A stretch of DNA of 32,923 nt, from NCBI GenBank assembly GCA_902606105.1, contig CACLFK010000009.1:1-32923 (forward strand). Direction: 5' to 3'. The notes below the pieces were generated by a model that was given only the letters and a program-made list of their open reading frames with translations, was not told the origin of the DNA and did no database searches. Positions 14,933 through 23,592 of this stretch are shown piece by piece (position 1 is the first letter of the stretch; the number at the start of each line of letters is the position of its first letter). Made by a program: the position numbers and the translations under genes. The stretch is from an uncultured Pelagibacteraceae bacterium (GTDB taxonomy: Bacteria; Pseudomonadota; Alphaproteobacteria; Pelagibacterales; Pelagibacteraceae).

Positions 14933-16515
14933 TGAATAAAATTAAAAACATCCTTTTTATTATGGCCGATCAGTTAAGATGGGATTATCTATCTTGTTAT
15001 GGGCATCCTCATTTAAAAACACCTAATATTGATGGGCTCGCAAAAAAGGGAGTTCAATTTCAATCAGCTTTTGTGCAGTCACCTGTATGTGGGCCATCTA
15101 GGGCATCTTATTATACTGGGAGAACAGTATTTAGTCATGGATCTACGTGGAATCAAGTTCCACTACCAATTGGGGAATTAACCATTGGTGATTATCTTCG
15201 TCAATTAGGTATTAGAACCGCAGTTGTTGGTAAAACACACATGAGACCAGATCTTGATGGTATGAGTAGACTTGGAATTACTAAAGATACAGAAATAGGA
15301 TTAATTGTAAGTGAGCCTGGTTTTGATCCGTATGAAAGAGACGATGGATTACACCCAAATAATCAAATTAAAAATTCTAAAAAAACTTTATCCTATAATG
15401 AATGGTTAAATAAACTTGGATATGATGGTGACAATCCCTGGAATGATTGGGCCAATTCAGCTGAAGGAGAAAATGGAGAAATATTAAGTGGTTGGAGATT
15501 AAGAAACTCAAATAAAGCAGCACGAATTCCAGAAAAACATTCTGAAACTGCATTCATGACAAATAGAGCAATGGAATTTATTGAGGAGAGTGGAGATAAG
15601 CCTTGGTTTTTACATTTATCTTATATTAAACCTCATTGGCCTTATATGGCTCCAGCTCCTTATCACAATATGTATTCCTCAAATGAATTTTATCCTGTTC
15701 ATAGAAGTGACACGGAACGAAACAATGATCATCCAGTTTACAAAGCATTTATGGAAAACAGCATTTCTAAAACATTTTCAAAAGACGAAGTCAGAAATAC
15801 AGTTCTTTCGGGTTATATGGGTTTGATTAAACAAATTGATGATAATTTAGGGAGGTTATTCAAGTTTTTAGAAAACAATGGTAACATGGATGATACCATG
15901 ATTGTATTCGTATCAGATCATGGTGATTATCAGGGAGATCACTGGTTAGGAGAAAAAGAATTGTTTCATGAACAAGCTGTTAGAGTTCCTATGATAATTT
16001 ATGACCCTAGAGAAAATGCAAATAAAACAAGAGGAATTAAAGAAAAAAAATTTGTAGAAGCAATAGATTTACTTCCAACTTTTTTAGACGCTGTTGAAAG
16101 TCCAGTAAGTAGACACAGACTAGAGGGAAGTTCTTTAATACCTTTAATTAAAGGAGAAAATCCAAAAGATTGGAAAAATTTTGTTTTTAGTGAGATTGAT
16201 TATTCATTTAATGAAGCTAGGAAAATACTTAATTTAGGAGCTTCAGACGCAAGAGCTTTCATGATTAGAAATAATGAATGGAAATACATTTATTATAAAG
16301 GATTTGAGCCTCAATTGTTTGATTTAAAAAATGACCCAGATGAATTTAATGATTTAGGTAAATCAAAAGAGCATTTAAAAATTAGACAAGACATGAAAGA
16401 GTTACTTCTTAAAAGAATTATAGATAGAAAAAATAGAGTTGCAGCAACAGATGAATTTGTAACCAAAGAAAGAGATTATACTAAAGATGATGGTATAATG
16501 ATTGGCGTTTGGTAA
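14932..16515 (+). CDS. Formylglycine-dependent sulfatase / phosphonate monoester hydrolase family enzyme
   Basis: Alkaline-phosphatase-superfamily hydrolase of 527 residues. The sulfatase signature is C53-G-P-S-R57-A-S-Y-Y-T-G-R, with C53 to be oxidised to formylglycine; an early metal residue is D13 (IMADQ) and the later metal motif VSDHGD is in the expected middle region. The VPL segment after SHGSTWNQ and the absence of a signal peptide resemble cytoplasmic phosphonate monoester hydrolases/arylsulfatases rather than exported polysaccharide sulfatases. It could release sulfate or a phosphonate/phosphodiester group; substrate undetermined. The maturation enzyme is not in the window. It is translationally coupled to the GT2 gene and ends 3 nt from convergent dctM. 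Confidence 0.85.
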   Translation: MNKIKNILFIMADQLRWDYLSCYGHPHLKTPNIDGLAKKGVQFQSAFVQSPVCGPSRASYYTGRTVFSHGSTWNQVPLPIGELTIGDYLRQLGIRTAVVGKTHMRPDLDGMSRLGITKDTEIGLIVSEPGFDPYERDDGLHPNNQIKNSKKTLSYNEWLNKLGYDGDNPWNDWANSAEGENGEILSGWRLRNSNKAARIPEKHSETAFMTNRAMEFIEESGDKPWFLHLSYIKPHWPYMAPAPYHNMYSSNEFYPVHRSDTERNNDHPVYKAFMENSISKTFSKDEVRNTVLSGYMGLIKQIDDNLGRLFKFLENNGNMDDTMIVFVSDHGDYQGDHWLGEKELFHEQAVRVPMIIYDPRENANKTRGIKEKKFVEAIDLLPTFLDAVESPVSRHRLEGSSLIPLIKGENPKDWKNFVFSEIDYSFNEARKILNLGASDARAFMIRNNEWKYIYYKGFEPQLFDLKNDPDEFNDLGKSKEHLKIRQDMKELLLKRIIDRKNRVAATDEFVTKERDYTKDDGIMIGVW

Positions 16516-16518
16516 TTT

Positions 16519-17829
16519 CTAAGGTGTCATCAAGCTTGGCAGATATAAACATATTGCTGGAAATGCAATAATTAGCGCAAGTCTAACTACATCAGTAATT
16601 AAAAAAGGAACAGTACCAAACCATATAGTCTGAAGTGGTGTTTTTTGCATCACTCCTTTAATAACAAATAAGTTCATTCCAACAGGGGGAGATATCAAAC
16701 CAAATTCTACAACTATAACTGCAAAAATACCAAACCACACTGGATCAATGCCTGCATCAACAATTACTGGATAAAAAACTGGAATTGTTAAAAATAACAT
16801 CGCTAGAGAGTCCATTACAGTTCCAAGGACTAAATAAATAATACAAATAACTAGAATTATCCCTAATGGAGTGAGTTCTAGATGATTTATAAAATCAACA
16901 ACTGCAAATGGTAATTGAGTTACAGTGATTAAATAATTGAAGATACTTGCTCCAATTACTATTAAATATAATGAACCAACTGTTTTTATAGTAGTCCATA
17001 ATGCATCTCTTAACAAATTCAAACTTAACTGACCTCTTGCAAAAATAAACAACAGAACCAAAACTACACCGACAGCAGCACTTTCAGTTGCTGTAAAAAA
17101 CCCCAAGTAGAGTCCACCCATAATAATTGCAAAGATTAAAAAAATTGGAAAAACTTTTGTAATTGCTGCTACTCTTTTCTTAAGTGGCATCTTATTTCCA
17201 TGTCCACCCTGAGAAGGATAGATAAGAAGATAAACTCTTATCGCTACCATATATAAAATTACTGCAATCAATCCAGGAACTAATGCAGCAAAAAAAAGCT
17301 CTTGCACAGACTGTTCTGTTAAATATGCATAAATTACCAAAATTACACTTGGAGGAATAATAATTCCAAGAGTTCCACCAGATGCAATTGAACCACTTAT
17401 CAAAGCATCACTGTAACCGTGTCTTTTCATTTCAGGTCCAGCCATTTGAGACATTGTAGCTGCAGTTGCAATTGAAGAACCACATATCATTCCAAAACCT
17501 GCGCATGCTCCAACAGTGGACATTGCTAATCCACCCTTATAATGACCAACAACTGCATAAGCAGCATCATATAAATTTCTTGATAAATTTGCACTATTCG
17601 CAAGGTTTCCCATCAGAACAAACAATGGAAGTACTGATAAAGTATATTTAGACACTGCATCAAAAGGAGCAGTACCCAATACAAAAATTGCAGGATCAAA
17701 CCCAGAAATTAATGCAAAACCTGTAAAACCTACAAGCAACATTGCAATACCGATTGGAATATTTAATACCATCAGTATCAAAACAGCAGCAAAAGCAATA
17801 CCACCATTAATAATTGGATCCATATCCAT
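16519..17829 (-). CDS. dctM: TRAP transporter large permease (DctM)
   Basis: Inner-membrane transport subunit of a tripartite ATP-independent periplasmic transporter, 436 residues with about 12 predicted helices. Typical DctM segments include GFGMICGSSIATAATM (about 113-128), the GGTLGIIIPPSVILVIYA motif (about 150-167) and LISPPVGMNLFVIKG near residue 384. It moves organic acids captured by the periplasmic DctP using a Na+ gradient. Its start overlaps the dctQ stop by 1 nt (TAATG). The matching dctP lies about 1.0 kb beyond dctQ on the other strand, so the transporter genes are split around an FAH-family gene. Confidence 0.95.
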   Translation of the reverse strand: MDMDPIINGGIAFAAVLILMVLNIPIGIAMLLVGFTGFALISGFDPAIFVLGTAPFDAVSKYTLSVLPLFVLMGNLANSANLSRNLYDAAYAVVGHYKGGLAMSTVGACAGFGMICGSSIATAATMSQMAGPEMKRHGYSDALISGSIASGGTLGIIIPPSVILVIYAYLTEQSVQELFFAALVPGLIAVILYMVAIRVYLLIYPSQGGHGNKMPLKKRVAAITKVFPIFLIFAIIMGGLYLGFFTATESAAVGVVLVLLFIFARGQLSLNLLRDALWTTIKTVGSLYLIVIGASIFNYLITVTQLPFAVVDFINHLELTPLGIILVICIIYLVLGTVMDSLAMLFLTIPVFYPVIVDAGIDPVWFGIFAVIVVEFGLISPPVGMNLFVIKGVMQKTPLQTIWFGTVPFLITDVVRLALIIAFPAICLYLPSLMTP

Positions 17830-18308
17830 TATATATCGCCTCGGTTATTGTTTGTTACAGCTAAAGTTTTTATAAACCAAAAGATGATTGCAAGCACACT
17901 TAACCACATTCCTAAAGCTGAAATAAAATAAAACGGATAAAAGTATAATTCTAAATCAAGTGTAACTCTTTCATTGCCCATGAATTTTATTGATGTTTTA
18001 GTAGTAGCGTAAGCCATAAGTGACATAATTATTATCATTAAAATAAATTTAAATATTATTAAGTAAGTTTTAAATTTTCCTAAATTTAAATTATTGATAA
18101 AATCAGCAGACACATTTGCATTTAAAAAAAAAGCTCTAGGCATTGCTAAAAATGCAACTATAGCCATTCCAATTTCAACTAATTCAATTGTTCCGGTAAC
18201 TGGTGAATTTAAAAATCTTCGGCCAAAAACATCACAAAATGTTAACACTGATAATAATAAAAGTATTATTCCTGAAGCTATTGCTGAATAGTCAAATATT
18301 TTATTCAT
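17829..18308 (-). CDS. dctQ: TRAP transporter small permease (DctQ)
   Basis: Membrane subunit of 159 residues with four hydrophobic helices (about 8-25, 46-60, 83-103, 127-150). The FCDVFGRRFLNSPVTGTIELVEIGMAI-type region (residues 24-50) is the conserved DctQ hallmark; it pairs with DctM to form the permease. It is first gene of the minus-strand unit, divergent from the FAH-family gene over 81 nt, and translationally coupled to dctM. Confidence 0.92.
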   Translation of the reverse strand: MNKIFDYSAIASGIILLLLSVLTFCDVFGRRFLNSPVTGTIELVEIGMAIVAFLAMPRAFFLNANVSADFINNLNLGKFKTYLIIFKFILMIIIMSLMAYATTKTSIKFMGNERVTLDLELYFYPFYFISALGMWLSVLAIIFWFIKTLAVTNNNRGDI

Positions 18309-18389
18309 TATTTAAAATTAATTAAAATGTTTCTTCAATTTTATTAAACATTAGCATATAAGGTTTTCTTTAAACAGAAAGTATTAATT

Positions 18390-19241
18390 ATGAAATTTAT
18401 TTCCTACAAACATAACTCAGAATCCAAATTTGGTATTATAGACAATAATTTAATTACTGATCTAACAGATAAAATATCTGGGGCTCATACTTTAAAAGAT
18501 CTAATTTTAAAAAATGGTATTTCAGAAGCTAAAAAATTTGCGAGTGCAAATCCTGGAAATTTGAGTGTTGATGAAGTTGAATATTTACCTCTTATTCCAA
18601 ATCCTGGAAAAATTATTTGTGTTGGATTAAATTATAGTGAGCATGTGAAAGAAACAAATAGGACAGTTGAGGAAAATCCAGTGATTTTTCACCGTTTTCC
18701 AGAAAGTCAAACAGCACACATGCAATCTATTCAAAGACCAATTGCTTCAGACAATTTAGATTTTGAAGGTGAGATGGCAGTTGTTATGGGAGAGGCTGGA
18801 AAACATATAAAACCTGAAGATGCATTGAAGCATATAGTTGGTTTTTCTTGTTACAATGAAAGCACAATTAGAGATTGGCAAAGACACACTAGACAATTTG
18901 GCATGGGAAAAAATTTTGAAAAAACAGGAAGCTTTGGCCCACATATGACACTTGCAGAAGATATAAAAGACTACAAAGAACTAACACTCGAGACTAGGTT
19001 AAATGGTGAAGTGATGCAAAATGCAAAATTAAGTCAATTAATTTTTGATATCCCAATATTAATTTCTTATGTTTCGAAGGCAATGGCATGGAGAGCAGGC
19101 GATGTTTTAGTGACCGGTACTCCTGGGGGAGTTGGATTTAAGAGAAATCCACCTATTTTTATGAAACCTGGTGATAAAGTTGAAGTAGAGGTAACCCAAA
19201 TTGGTGTTTTATCTAATACAATTAAAGATGAAATTATCTAA
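18390..19241 (+). CDS. Fumarylacetoacetate hydrolase (FAH) family protein
   Basis: Mg-dependent C-C hydrolase/decarboxylase/isomerase family, 283 residues with a short N-terminal domain (1-70) and the FAH core. Metal ligands E126 and E128 (DFEGEMAVVMG) are present. The third ligand, normally Asp 29 residues later (NDxxxRD), is E157 in CYNESTIRDWQRH, a conservative change. VTGTPGGVGF and the MKPGDKVEVEV strand match the acylpyruvate/ring-cleavage-product hydrolases of aromatic pathways. Its position between TRAP genes and upstream of an extradiol dioxygenase and a hydroxylase suggests it splits a ring-fission product (inference). 2-hydroxyhepta-2,4-diene-1,7-dioate isomerase or oxaloacetate decarboxylase activities also occur in this family. 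Confidence 0.88.
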   Translation: MKFISYKHNSESKFGIIDNNLITDLTDKISGAHTLKDLILKNGISEAKKFASANPGNLSVDEVEYLPLIPNPGKIICVGLNYSEHVKETNRTVEENPVIFHRFPESQTAHMQSIQRPIASDNLDFEGEMAVVMGEAGKHIKPEDALKHIVGFSCYNESTIRDWQRHTRQFGMGKNFEKTGSFGPHMTLAEDIKDYKELTLETRLNGEVMQNAKLSQLIFDIPILISYVSKAMAWRAGDVLVTGTPGGVGFKRNPPIFMKPGDKVEVEVTQIGVLSNTIKDEII

Positions 19242-19277
19242 TTTTCAAGCTAAACTTTTAGAATAATTATAAATAAC

Positions 19278-19284
19278 AAGGGGA
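19278..19284 (+). promoter_or_regulatory. Strong ribosome binding site of dctP
   Basis: AAGGGGA, 6 nt before the ATG at 19291. It is one of the few strong Shine-Dalgarno sequences in the window, as expected for an abundant periplasmic binding protein. Confidence 0.65.
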
Positions 19285-19290
19285 TAATTT

Positions 19291-20304
19291 ATGACAAAAA
19301 AATTAATTGGACTAATTATTGGAATTTTTTCTTTTAGTATAGTTAGTGCATCTTCAGCAACGGAGCTTAAGTTAGCAACGTTCGAACCACCTAAGGCATT
19401 TATTGCAAGTAAAATTCTTGCAGGCTGGGCAAAAAAAGTTAATCAATGTTCGGCTGGAGCTTTAAATGTTAAAATGTACGCTGGTGGAGTATTAGGTAGT
19501 CCTCCTAAGCAATATGATATTGTAACATCAGGTGTTGCAGATATTTCATGGACAGTTTTAGGTTATATTGGAGGTCAATTTCCTTTAAGTTCAGTAATTG
19601 AATTGCCATTTTTAACAAAAACATCAAAAGCGGGAACTACTGCTTTAAATTCTTTATTTAAAGAAGGATATCTGGATAAAGAAATGTCAGATATTAAAGT
19701 GATAGGACTTCACTCTAATCCTGGATATCAAATCCATATGAAAGATACTAAAGTTGTGAAACCTGAAGATTTTAAAGGTAAAAAAATGAGAGTGCCTAGT
19801 AAAATTGCAGGTACAATTCTTAAAACTTTAGGAGCAACAGGGGTTAAAGTGCCAGCACCAGGAACATCAGAGGCTTTGAGTAAAGGTGTGGTAGATGGAA
19901 CTCCTTTTCCATATACAGCAGTTGGATCCTTCAGATTATTTGATGTAACTAAATATCACACAGAAGTTAATATCACTAATGCAACATTTGGATTAATTAT
20001 GAATAAAGACAAATTCAATAGTTTACCATCTGGTGCACAAGCTTGTATTAATAAGTTTAGTGGTCATGCCTTTGGTGATTGGGCGGCTAATTTAATAGAC
20101 AGTCAAAATGCAGTAATGAAGAATGAAATCTCAAAAAGAGCTGATCATGAAATCATAATTGCATCTGACGATGTAATAGCAGAGTACAAAAAAATATTAG
20201 CTCCAATAGAATCTAATTGGTTAAAAGAAATGAGCGGTAAAGGCTTAGATGGTCAAGCTGTTTTAAATAGAGCTAGAGAGATCATTACTGCAGTAGAAGG
20301 ATAA
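19291..20304 (+). CDS. dctP: TRAP transporter solute-binding protein (DctP)
   Basis: Periplasmic receptor of 337 residues. A signal peptide is clear: MTKK, hydrophobic core to about residue 18, cleavage near SASSA-TEL (about 23). The conserved DctP region FKGKKMRVPSK (about 163-173) contains the arginine that binds substrate carboxylates, followed by VKVPAPGTSEALSKGVVDG, typical of the family. Two cysteines (C53, C252) could form a periplasmic disulfide. The carboxylate-binding Arg fits an organic acid; neighbouring ring-cleavage genes suggest an aromatic or phenyl acid (inference). It has a strong ribosome site, and a hairpin after the stop probably protects or terminates its message, so it can be made in excess over the downstream enzymes. 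Confidence 0.95.
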   Translation: MTKKLIGLIIGIFSFSIVSASSATELKLATFEPPKAFIASKILAGWAKKVNQCSAGALNVKMYAGGVLGSPPKQYDIVTSGVADISWTVLGYIGGQFPLSSVIELPFLTKTSKAGTTALNSLFKEGYLDKEMSDIKVIGLHSNPGYQIHMKDTKVVKPEDFKGKKMRVPSKIAGTILKTLGATGVKVPAPGTSEALSKGVVDGTPFPYTAVGSFRLFDVTKYHTEVNITNATFGLIMNKDKFNSLPSGAQACINKFSGHAFGDWAANLIDSQNAVMKNEISKRADHEIIIASDDVIAEYKKILAPIESNWLKEMSGKGLDGQAVLNRAREIITAVEG

Positions 20305-20327
20305 GAAAAAGAAAACAGACATACTTT

Positions 20328-20353
20328 TGAGCCCACGCTTTTTTGTGGGCTCA
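20328..20353 (+). terminator. Intercistronic hairpin after dctP
   Basis: Perfect 9-bp stem TGAGCCCAC / GTGGGCTCA around an 8-nt loop (GC plus six T). There is no downstream T-run, only AATTAAAATTTT, so this is a weak terminator at best. Placement 24 nt after dctP and 25 nt before the dioxygenase start suggests partial termination or 3'-end protection of the dctP message. Confidence 0.6.
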
Positions 20354-20377
20354 ATTAAAATTTTAGGAAATTTTTAA

Positions 20378-21352
20378 ATGGCTATAAAAGCTCTTAGTTA
20401 TATTGGAGTAAATTCAGATAAATTTGAAGATTGGTCAGACTATACTCAAAAAAGTCTTGGTATGCAGCAGATTGACAGAGGAAAAGATACTTTGTCTTTT
20501 AGAATGGATGATCAAAAACAAAGGTTAACAATAACTGGTGATAAAGGTGATGGCCTTGGCTTTTTGGGTTGGGAAGTTGATGAGAAAGAAGATTTATTAT
20601 TTTTCGCTTCGAAGTTAGAAAAAAATAAAATTGAAGTTCATCAAGGTAAAACTTCATTTGCAGATAAAAGATTTGTAGAAGATTTAATTTTTTTTAACGA
20701 TCCTCAAGGAAATCGAATTGAGCTTGTTTATAAACCAATGAATGATAGTGAGCCATTTAAACCAAGTCGTCCAATTTCAGGCTTTAAAACAGGTGCATTA
20801 GGAATGGGACATGCAGTTATTCATGTTAAAAAAATTGATGATTTAATACCATTTTATACAGAAGTGCTTGGTTTTAAAATTAGTGACTACAGTCATACAC
20901 CAATTTCTTTATGTTTTTTTCATGTAAATGGCAGACATCATAGTCTAGCATTGTTTGGATCAGGCCAAACAGGCTTTCATCATTTCATGGTTGAATACAA
21001 CAGTCTTGACGATGTTGGTCAAGGATATGATTTACTTCAATACGAGGATAATAAAATTGCATACACACTTGGTAGACATACAAATGACTATATGACTTCC
21101 TTTTATTCTATAACTCCATCAGGATTTTTTATTGAAAATGGTTGGGGTGGCAGAATTATTGATCCTAAAACTTGGCAACCAATTGAAACTTTTGAAGGAC
21201 CAAGTTTCTGGGGACATGAAAGGTTATATTTACCTGATGAAGAAAGAATGAAATTTAGAAATAAAAGGCTAGAAACAGCTTCTGAGGGAAAACAAGCCCC
21301 TCTTTTTATTGATTGCCCGTGGCTATATTCAAATAATATTAATAAAAAATAA
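20378..21352 (+). CDS. Two-domain extradiol ring-cleavage dioxygenase (VOC superfamily, BphC-like)
   Basis: Type I extradiol dioxygenase of 324 residues: N-terminal VOC domain (about 1-120) and catalytic C-terminal VOC domain (about 135-285). The 2-His-1-carboxylate Fe(II) ligands read as H145 (MGHAVIH), H202 (FHHFMVE) and E253 (FFIENGWGG), with spacing close to that of 2,3-dihydroxybiphenyl dioxygenase. The HHSLALFG strand (about 187-194) holds the catalytic second-shell His. It should cleave a catechol-type ring next to the hydroxyls; the exact catechol cannot be deduced. It sits 11 nt upstream of an MhpA-like hydroxylase, which could make its substrate. Confidence 0.9.
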   Translation: MAIKALSYIGVNSDKFEDWSDYTQKSLGMQQIDRGKDTLSFRMDDQKQRLTITGDKGDGLGFLGWEVDEKEDLLFFASKLEKNKIEVHQGKTSFADKRFVEDLIFFNDPQGNRIELVYKPMNDSEPFKPSRPISGFKTGALGMGHAVIHVKKIDDLIPFYTEVLGFKISDYSHTPISLCFFHVNGRHHSLALFGSGQTGFHHFMVEYNSLDDVGQGYDLLQYEDNKIAYTLGRHTNDYMTSFYSITPSGFFIENGWGGRIIDPKTWQPIETFEGPSFWGHERLYLPDEERMKFRNKRLETASEGKQAPLFIDCPWLYSNNINKK

Positions 21353-21363
21353 GGTTTATTTTA

Positions 21364-22806
21364 ATGAAAAAATACGATGTTGCAATTGTAGGGTTCGGGC
21401 CAACAGGTGGAACTTTAGCAAACTTGTTAGCACTACAAGGTTTTTCTATTTTAATAATTGAAAAAGAAAAAAGCTTTTATCCATTACCAAGAGCTGTTCA
21501 TTTTGATGATGAGATAATGAGAGTTTTTCAAACAATCGGAATTACAGAAAAATTTTTAAAACATACTATTATAAATAAAGGAACAAAATTTGTTAATTCG
21601 AAAAATAGAGTAGTACTTGATTGGCCAAGACCAAGATCAGTTACTGAGAATGGCTGGTATCCAAGTTATAGATTTCACCAACCAGATTTAGAGAGAAAAC
21701 TAAGGAGAAGACTTAAAGATTTTAAAAATGTATCCATAATGCAAAATACAAAAGTGAATAGCCTTAAAGAAGAAAAAAACTCAGTGAAAATATGTATTGA
21801 AAATATTAATAATAATAAAATTAGTGAAATCAGAGCAAAATATATTATCGGGTGCGATGGTGCAAGATCCACTATTAGAAAACAGATTAAAGCCAAATTT
21901 CAAAATCTCGGTTTTACCCAAAAGTGGGCTGTAGTTGATCTGATTTTAAAAAAAAATAAAAAAGAATTGCCAGATAGAACTATTCAGTATTCAAATTCAA
22001 AACGGCCAGCTACATATTGCAGAAATGTTGGTAAAAGAAGACGCTGGGAATTTGCAATTAATAATAATGAGAGTGAAAAAAAAGTTTTATCCAATTCTTA
22101 TATTTGGAATTTTCTAAAACCTTGGTTAAAGCCATCTGAAGCTTTCATGGAACGAAAGACAATTTATACATTTCAATCAGCAATCTCAAAGAAATGGAAA
22201 AAAGGGAGAGTTTTTCTTGCAGGAGATGCAGCTCATTTAATGCCACCTTTTATGGGACAAGGCATGTGTGCAGGAGTAAGAGATGCATCTAATTTAGCCT
22301 GGAAAATTGCATATTGTTTGAAAAATAATCATAGCGAAAAATTGTTGAATACTTATCAGTCAGAGAGATATTCAAATGTAATAGAATACATCAAAACAAC
22401 TGTAAAAATGGGAGAATTTGTTAATGCAGTTGGGACTTCTAATATAACTGGGGAAGTTTCATCAACTCCAAATGGGCAAAAAAGTATGAAATCTATAAAG
22501 CCAAAACTTGGCAAAGGTTTAGGAAAAATAAATGATAAAAACAGAGGAAAGATATTCCCACAATTTAAATTAAAAAATGGAAAAAGTTTAGATAACAAAT
22601 TTTTTGATAAGCCTTTACTAATTATTTCGTCCAAATACAAAAAAAAACTACCAAAAAAAATAAATTATATTAATTCTAATACTGCCAAAGGATTAAATGA
22701 ATATATGTTAAATTTAAAGATAGATGCTTTTGTTGTAAGACCAGACAGATTTATATTAAACTCAATTAATTTAAATAAATTTGATAATTTAAAGAAAATT
22801 ATCTAA
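21364..22806 (+). CDS. FAD-dependent aromatic hydroxylase (MhpA/PheA-like)
   Basis: Class A flavoprotein monooxygenase of 480 residues. Visible are the Rossmann GxGxxG (G10-F-G12-P-T-G15) with acidic end EKEK, the GCDGARSTIRK motif (DG fingerprint, about 164-174) and GRVFLAGDAAHLMPPFMGQG (GD motif, about 281-300). The PLPRAVHFDDEIMRVFQ segment is typical of 3-(3-hydroxyphenyl)propionate and 2,4-dichlorophenol-type hydroxylases. The C-terminal domain is shorter than in MhpA (about 550 residues), so the thioredoxin-like tail is reduced. It probably hydroxylates a phenolic acid to a catechol using NAD(P)H and O2. The last 4 nt overlap the convergent BKACE-family gene. Confidence 0.88.
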   Translation: MKKYDVAIVGFGPTGGTLANLLALQGFSILIIEKEKSFYPLPRAVHFDDEIMRVFQTIGITEKFLKHTIINKGTKFVNSKNRVVLDWPRPRSVTENGWYPSYRFHQPDLERKLRRRLKDFKNVSIMQNTKVNSLKEEKNSVKICIENINNNKISEIRAKYIIGCDGARSTIRKQIKAKFQNLGFTQKWAVVDLILKKNKKELPDRTIQYSNSKRPATYCRNVGKRRRWEFAINNNESEKKVLSNSYIWNFLKPWLKPSEAFMERKTIYTFQSAISKKWKKGRVFLAGDAAHLMPPFMGQGMCAGVRDASNLAWKIAYCLKNNHSEKLLNTYQSERYSNVIEYIKTTVKMGEFVNAVGTSNITGEVSSTPNGQKSMKSIKPKLGKGLGKINDKNRGKIFPQFKLKNGKSLDNKFFDKPLLIISSKYKKKLPKKINYINSNTAKGLNEYMLNLKIDAFVVRPDRFILNSINLNKFDNLKKII

Positions 22807-23588
22807 TTAATATTTAGTTCTTCTTTAATAATTTTTATTTTTGTTTCGTTGTCAGGCGCCATTTCACCATTAGGCAACATTAGCGAATTTTCAAACCCAA
22901 CTCGAATTTTACCACCAAGTTTAATTGCTTCCTTGAGACATGAAAATTCCTCTTTATCAAAAGCACAAATTGCCCAATCGGCATTAAATTTATTTTTTTC
23001 AAGTCTTTCTAGGTATAAAGATATTTTATTTGGATCACTTATTTTTCCAGTATAATGACCTATAACAAATAAACACCAAGTGCCGTTTTTTTCAATGTCT
23101 GCTTTTTCTAAAATTTCTGATAATAAATCTATATCTTCTGGTTCATGACATATATGTTGAACTTTAGTATTATTTTTAAATAGATATTTATATAATTTGA
23201 TATCCTCATCTGTAACAGTCCTAGTTGGTAGCAACTCACGAACTGCAATTGAAATTCCTGGTGGACTAACACTATAAGCATATTCTCTCATTTCTGCAGG
23301 TGAATATTTTTTGATTGCCTCTGTAGTAACTTGCAGGTGCATTTTTGGGACTTTTAAGTTTAATTTTAATATTGCCTCTGAACATTTTTTAAAATCTAAA
23401 ACATGTAGGCCATTTTCATCTCTAATATGAAAATGTATAGCCTCAGCTCCTGCATCATAAGATAATTTTGCTGTTTCTACTATCTCATCAATAGTTATTG
23501 GAACTTTAGGATGATCTTTTTTCATTGGTCTCACACCATTTGGTGCTACCATTAATCTAGGTAACTTTGATGGAAGGTAAAAACTCAT
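22803..23588 (-). CDS. BKACE-family beta-keto acid cleavage enzyme (DUF849)
   Basis: TIM-barrel zinc enzyme of 261 residues. Family features include VAPNGVR near residue 14, the zinc motif H52-F-H54-I-R56-D57, a HLQVTTEA strand (about 84-91), HICHEPED and the late VGFENSL segment with the conserved E233. BKACE enzymes condense a beta-keto acid with acetyl-CoA to give a CoA ester and acetoacetate; 3-keto-5-aminohexanoate cleavage is the founding example, but specificities are broad. It is slightly short for the family (about 270-310). It is second in a minus-strand pair behind a small cysteine-tailed protein (4-nt gap) and is convergent with the hydroxylase, so its involvement in the same pathway is suggestive only. 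Confidence 0.88.
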   Translation of the reverse strand: MSFYLPSKLPRLMVAPNGVRPMKKDHPKVPITIDEIVETAKLSYDAGAEAIHFHIRDENGLHVLDFKKCSEAILKLNLKVPKMHLQVTTEAIKKYSPAEMREYAYSVSPPGISIAVRELLPTRTVTDEDIKLYKYLFKNNTKVQHICHEPEDIDLLSEILEKADIEKNGTWCLFVIGHYTGKISDPNKISLYLERLEKNKFNADWAICAFDKEEFSCLKEAIKLGGKIRVGFENSLMLPNGEMAPDNETKIKIIKEELNIN

Positions 23589-23592
23589 TTAT

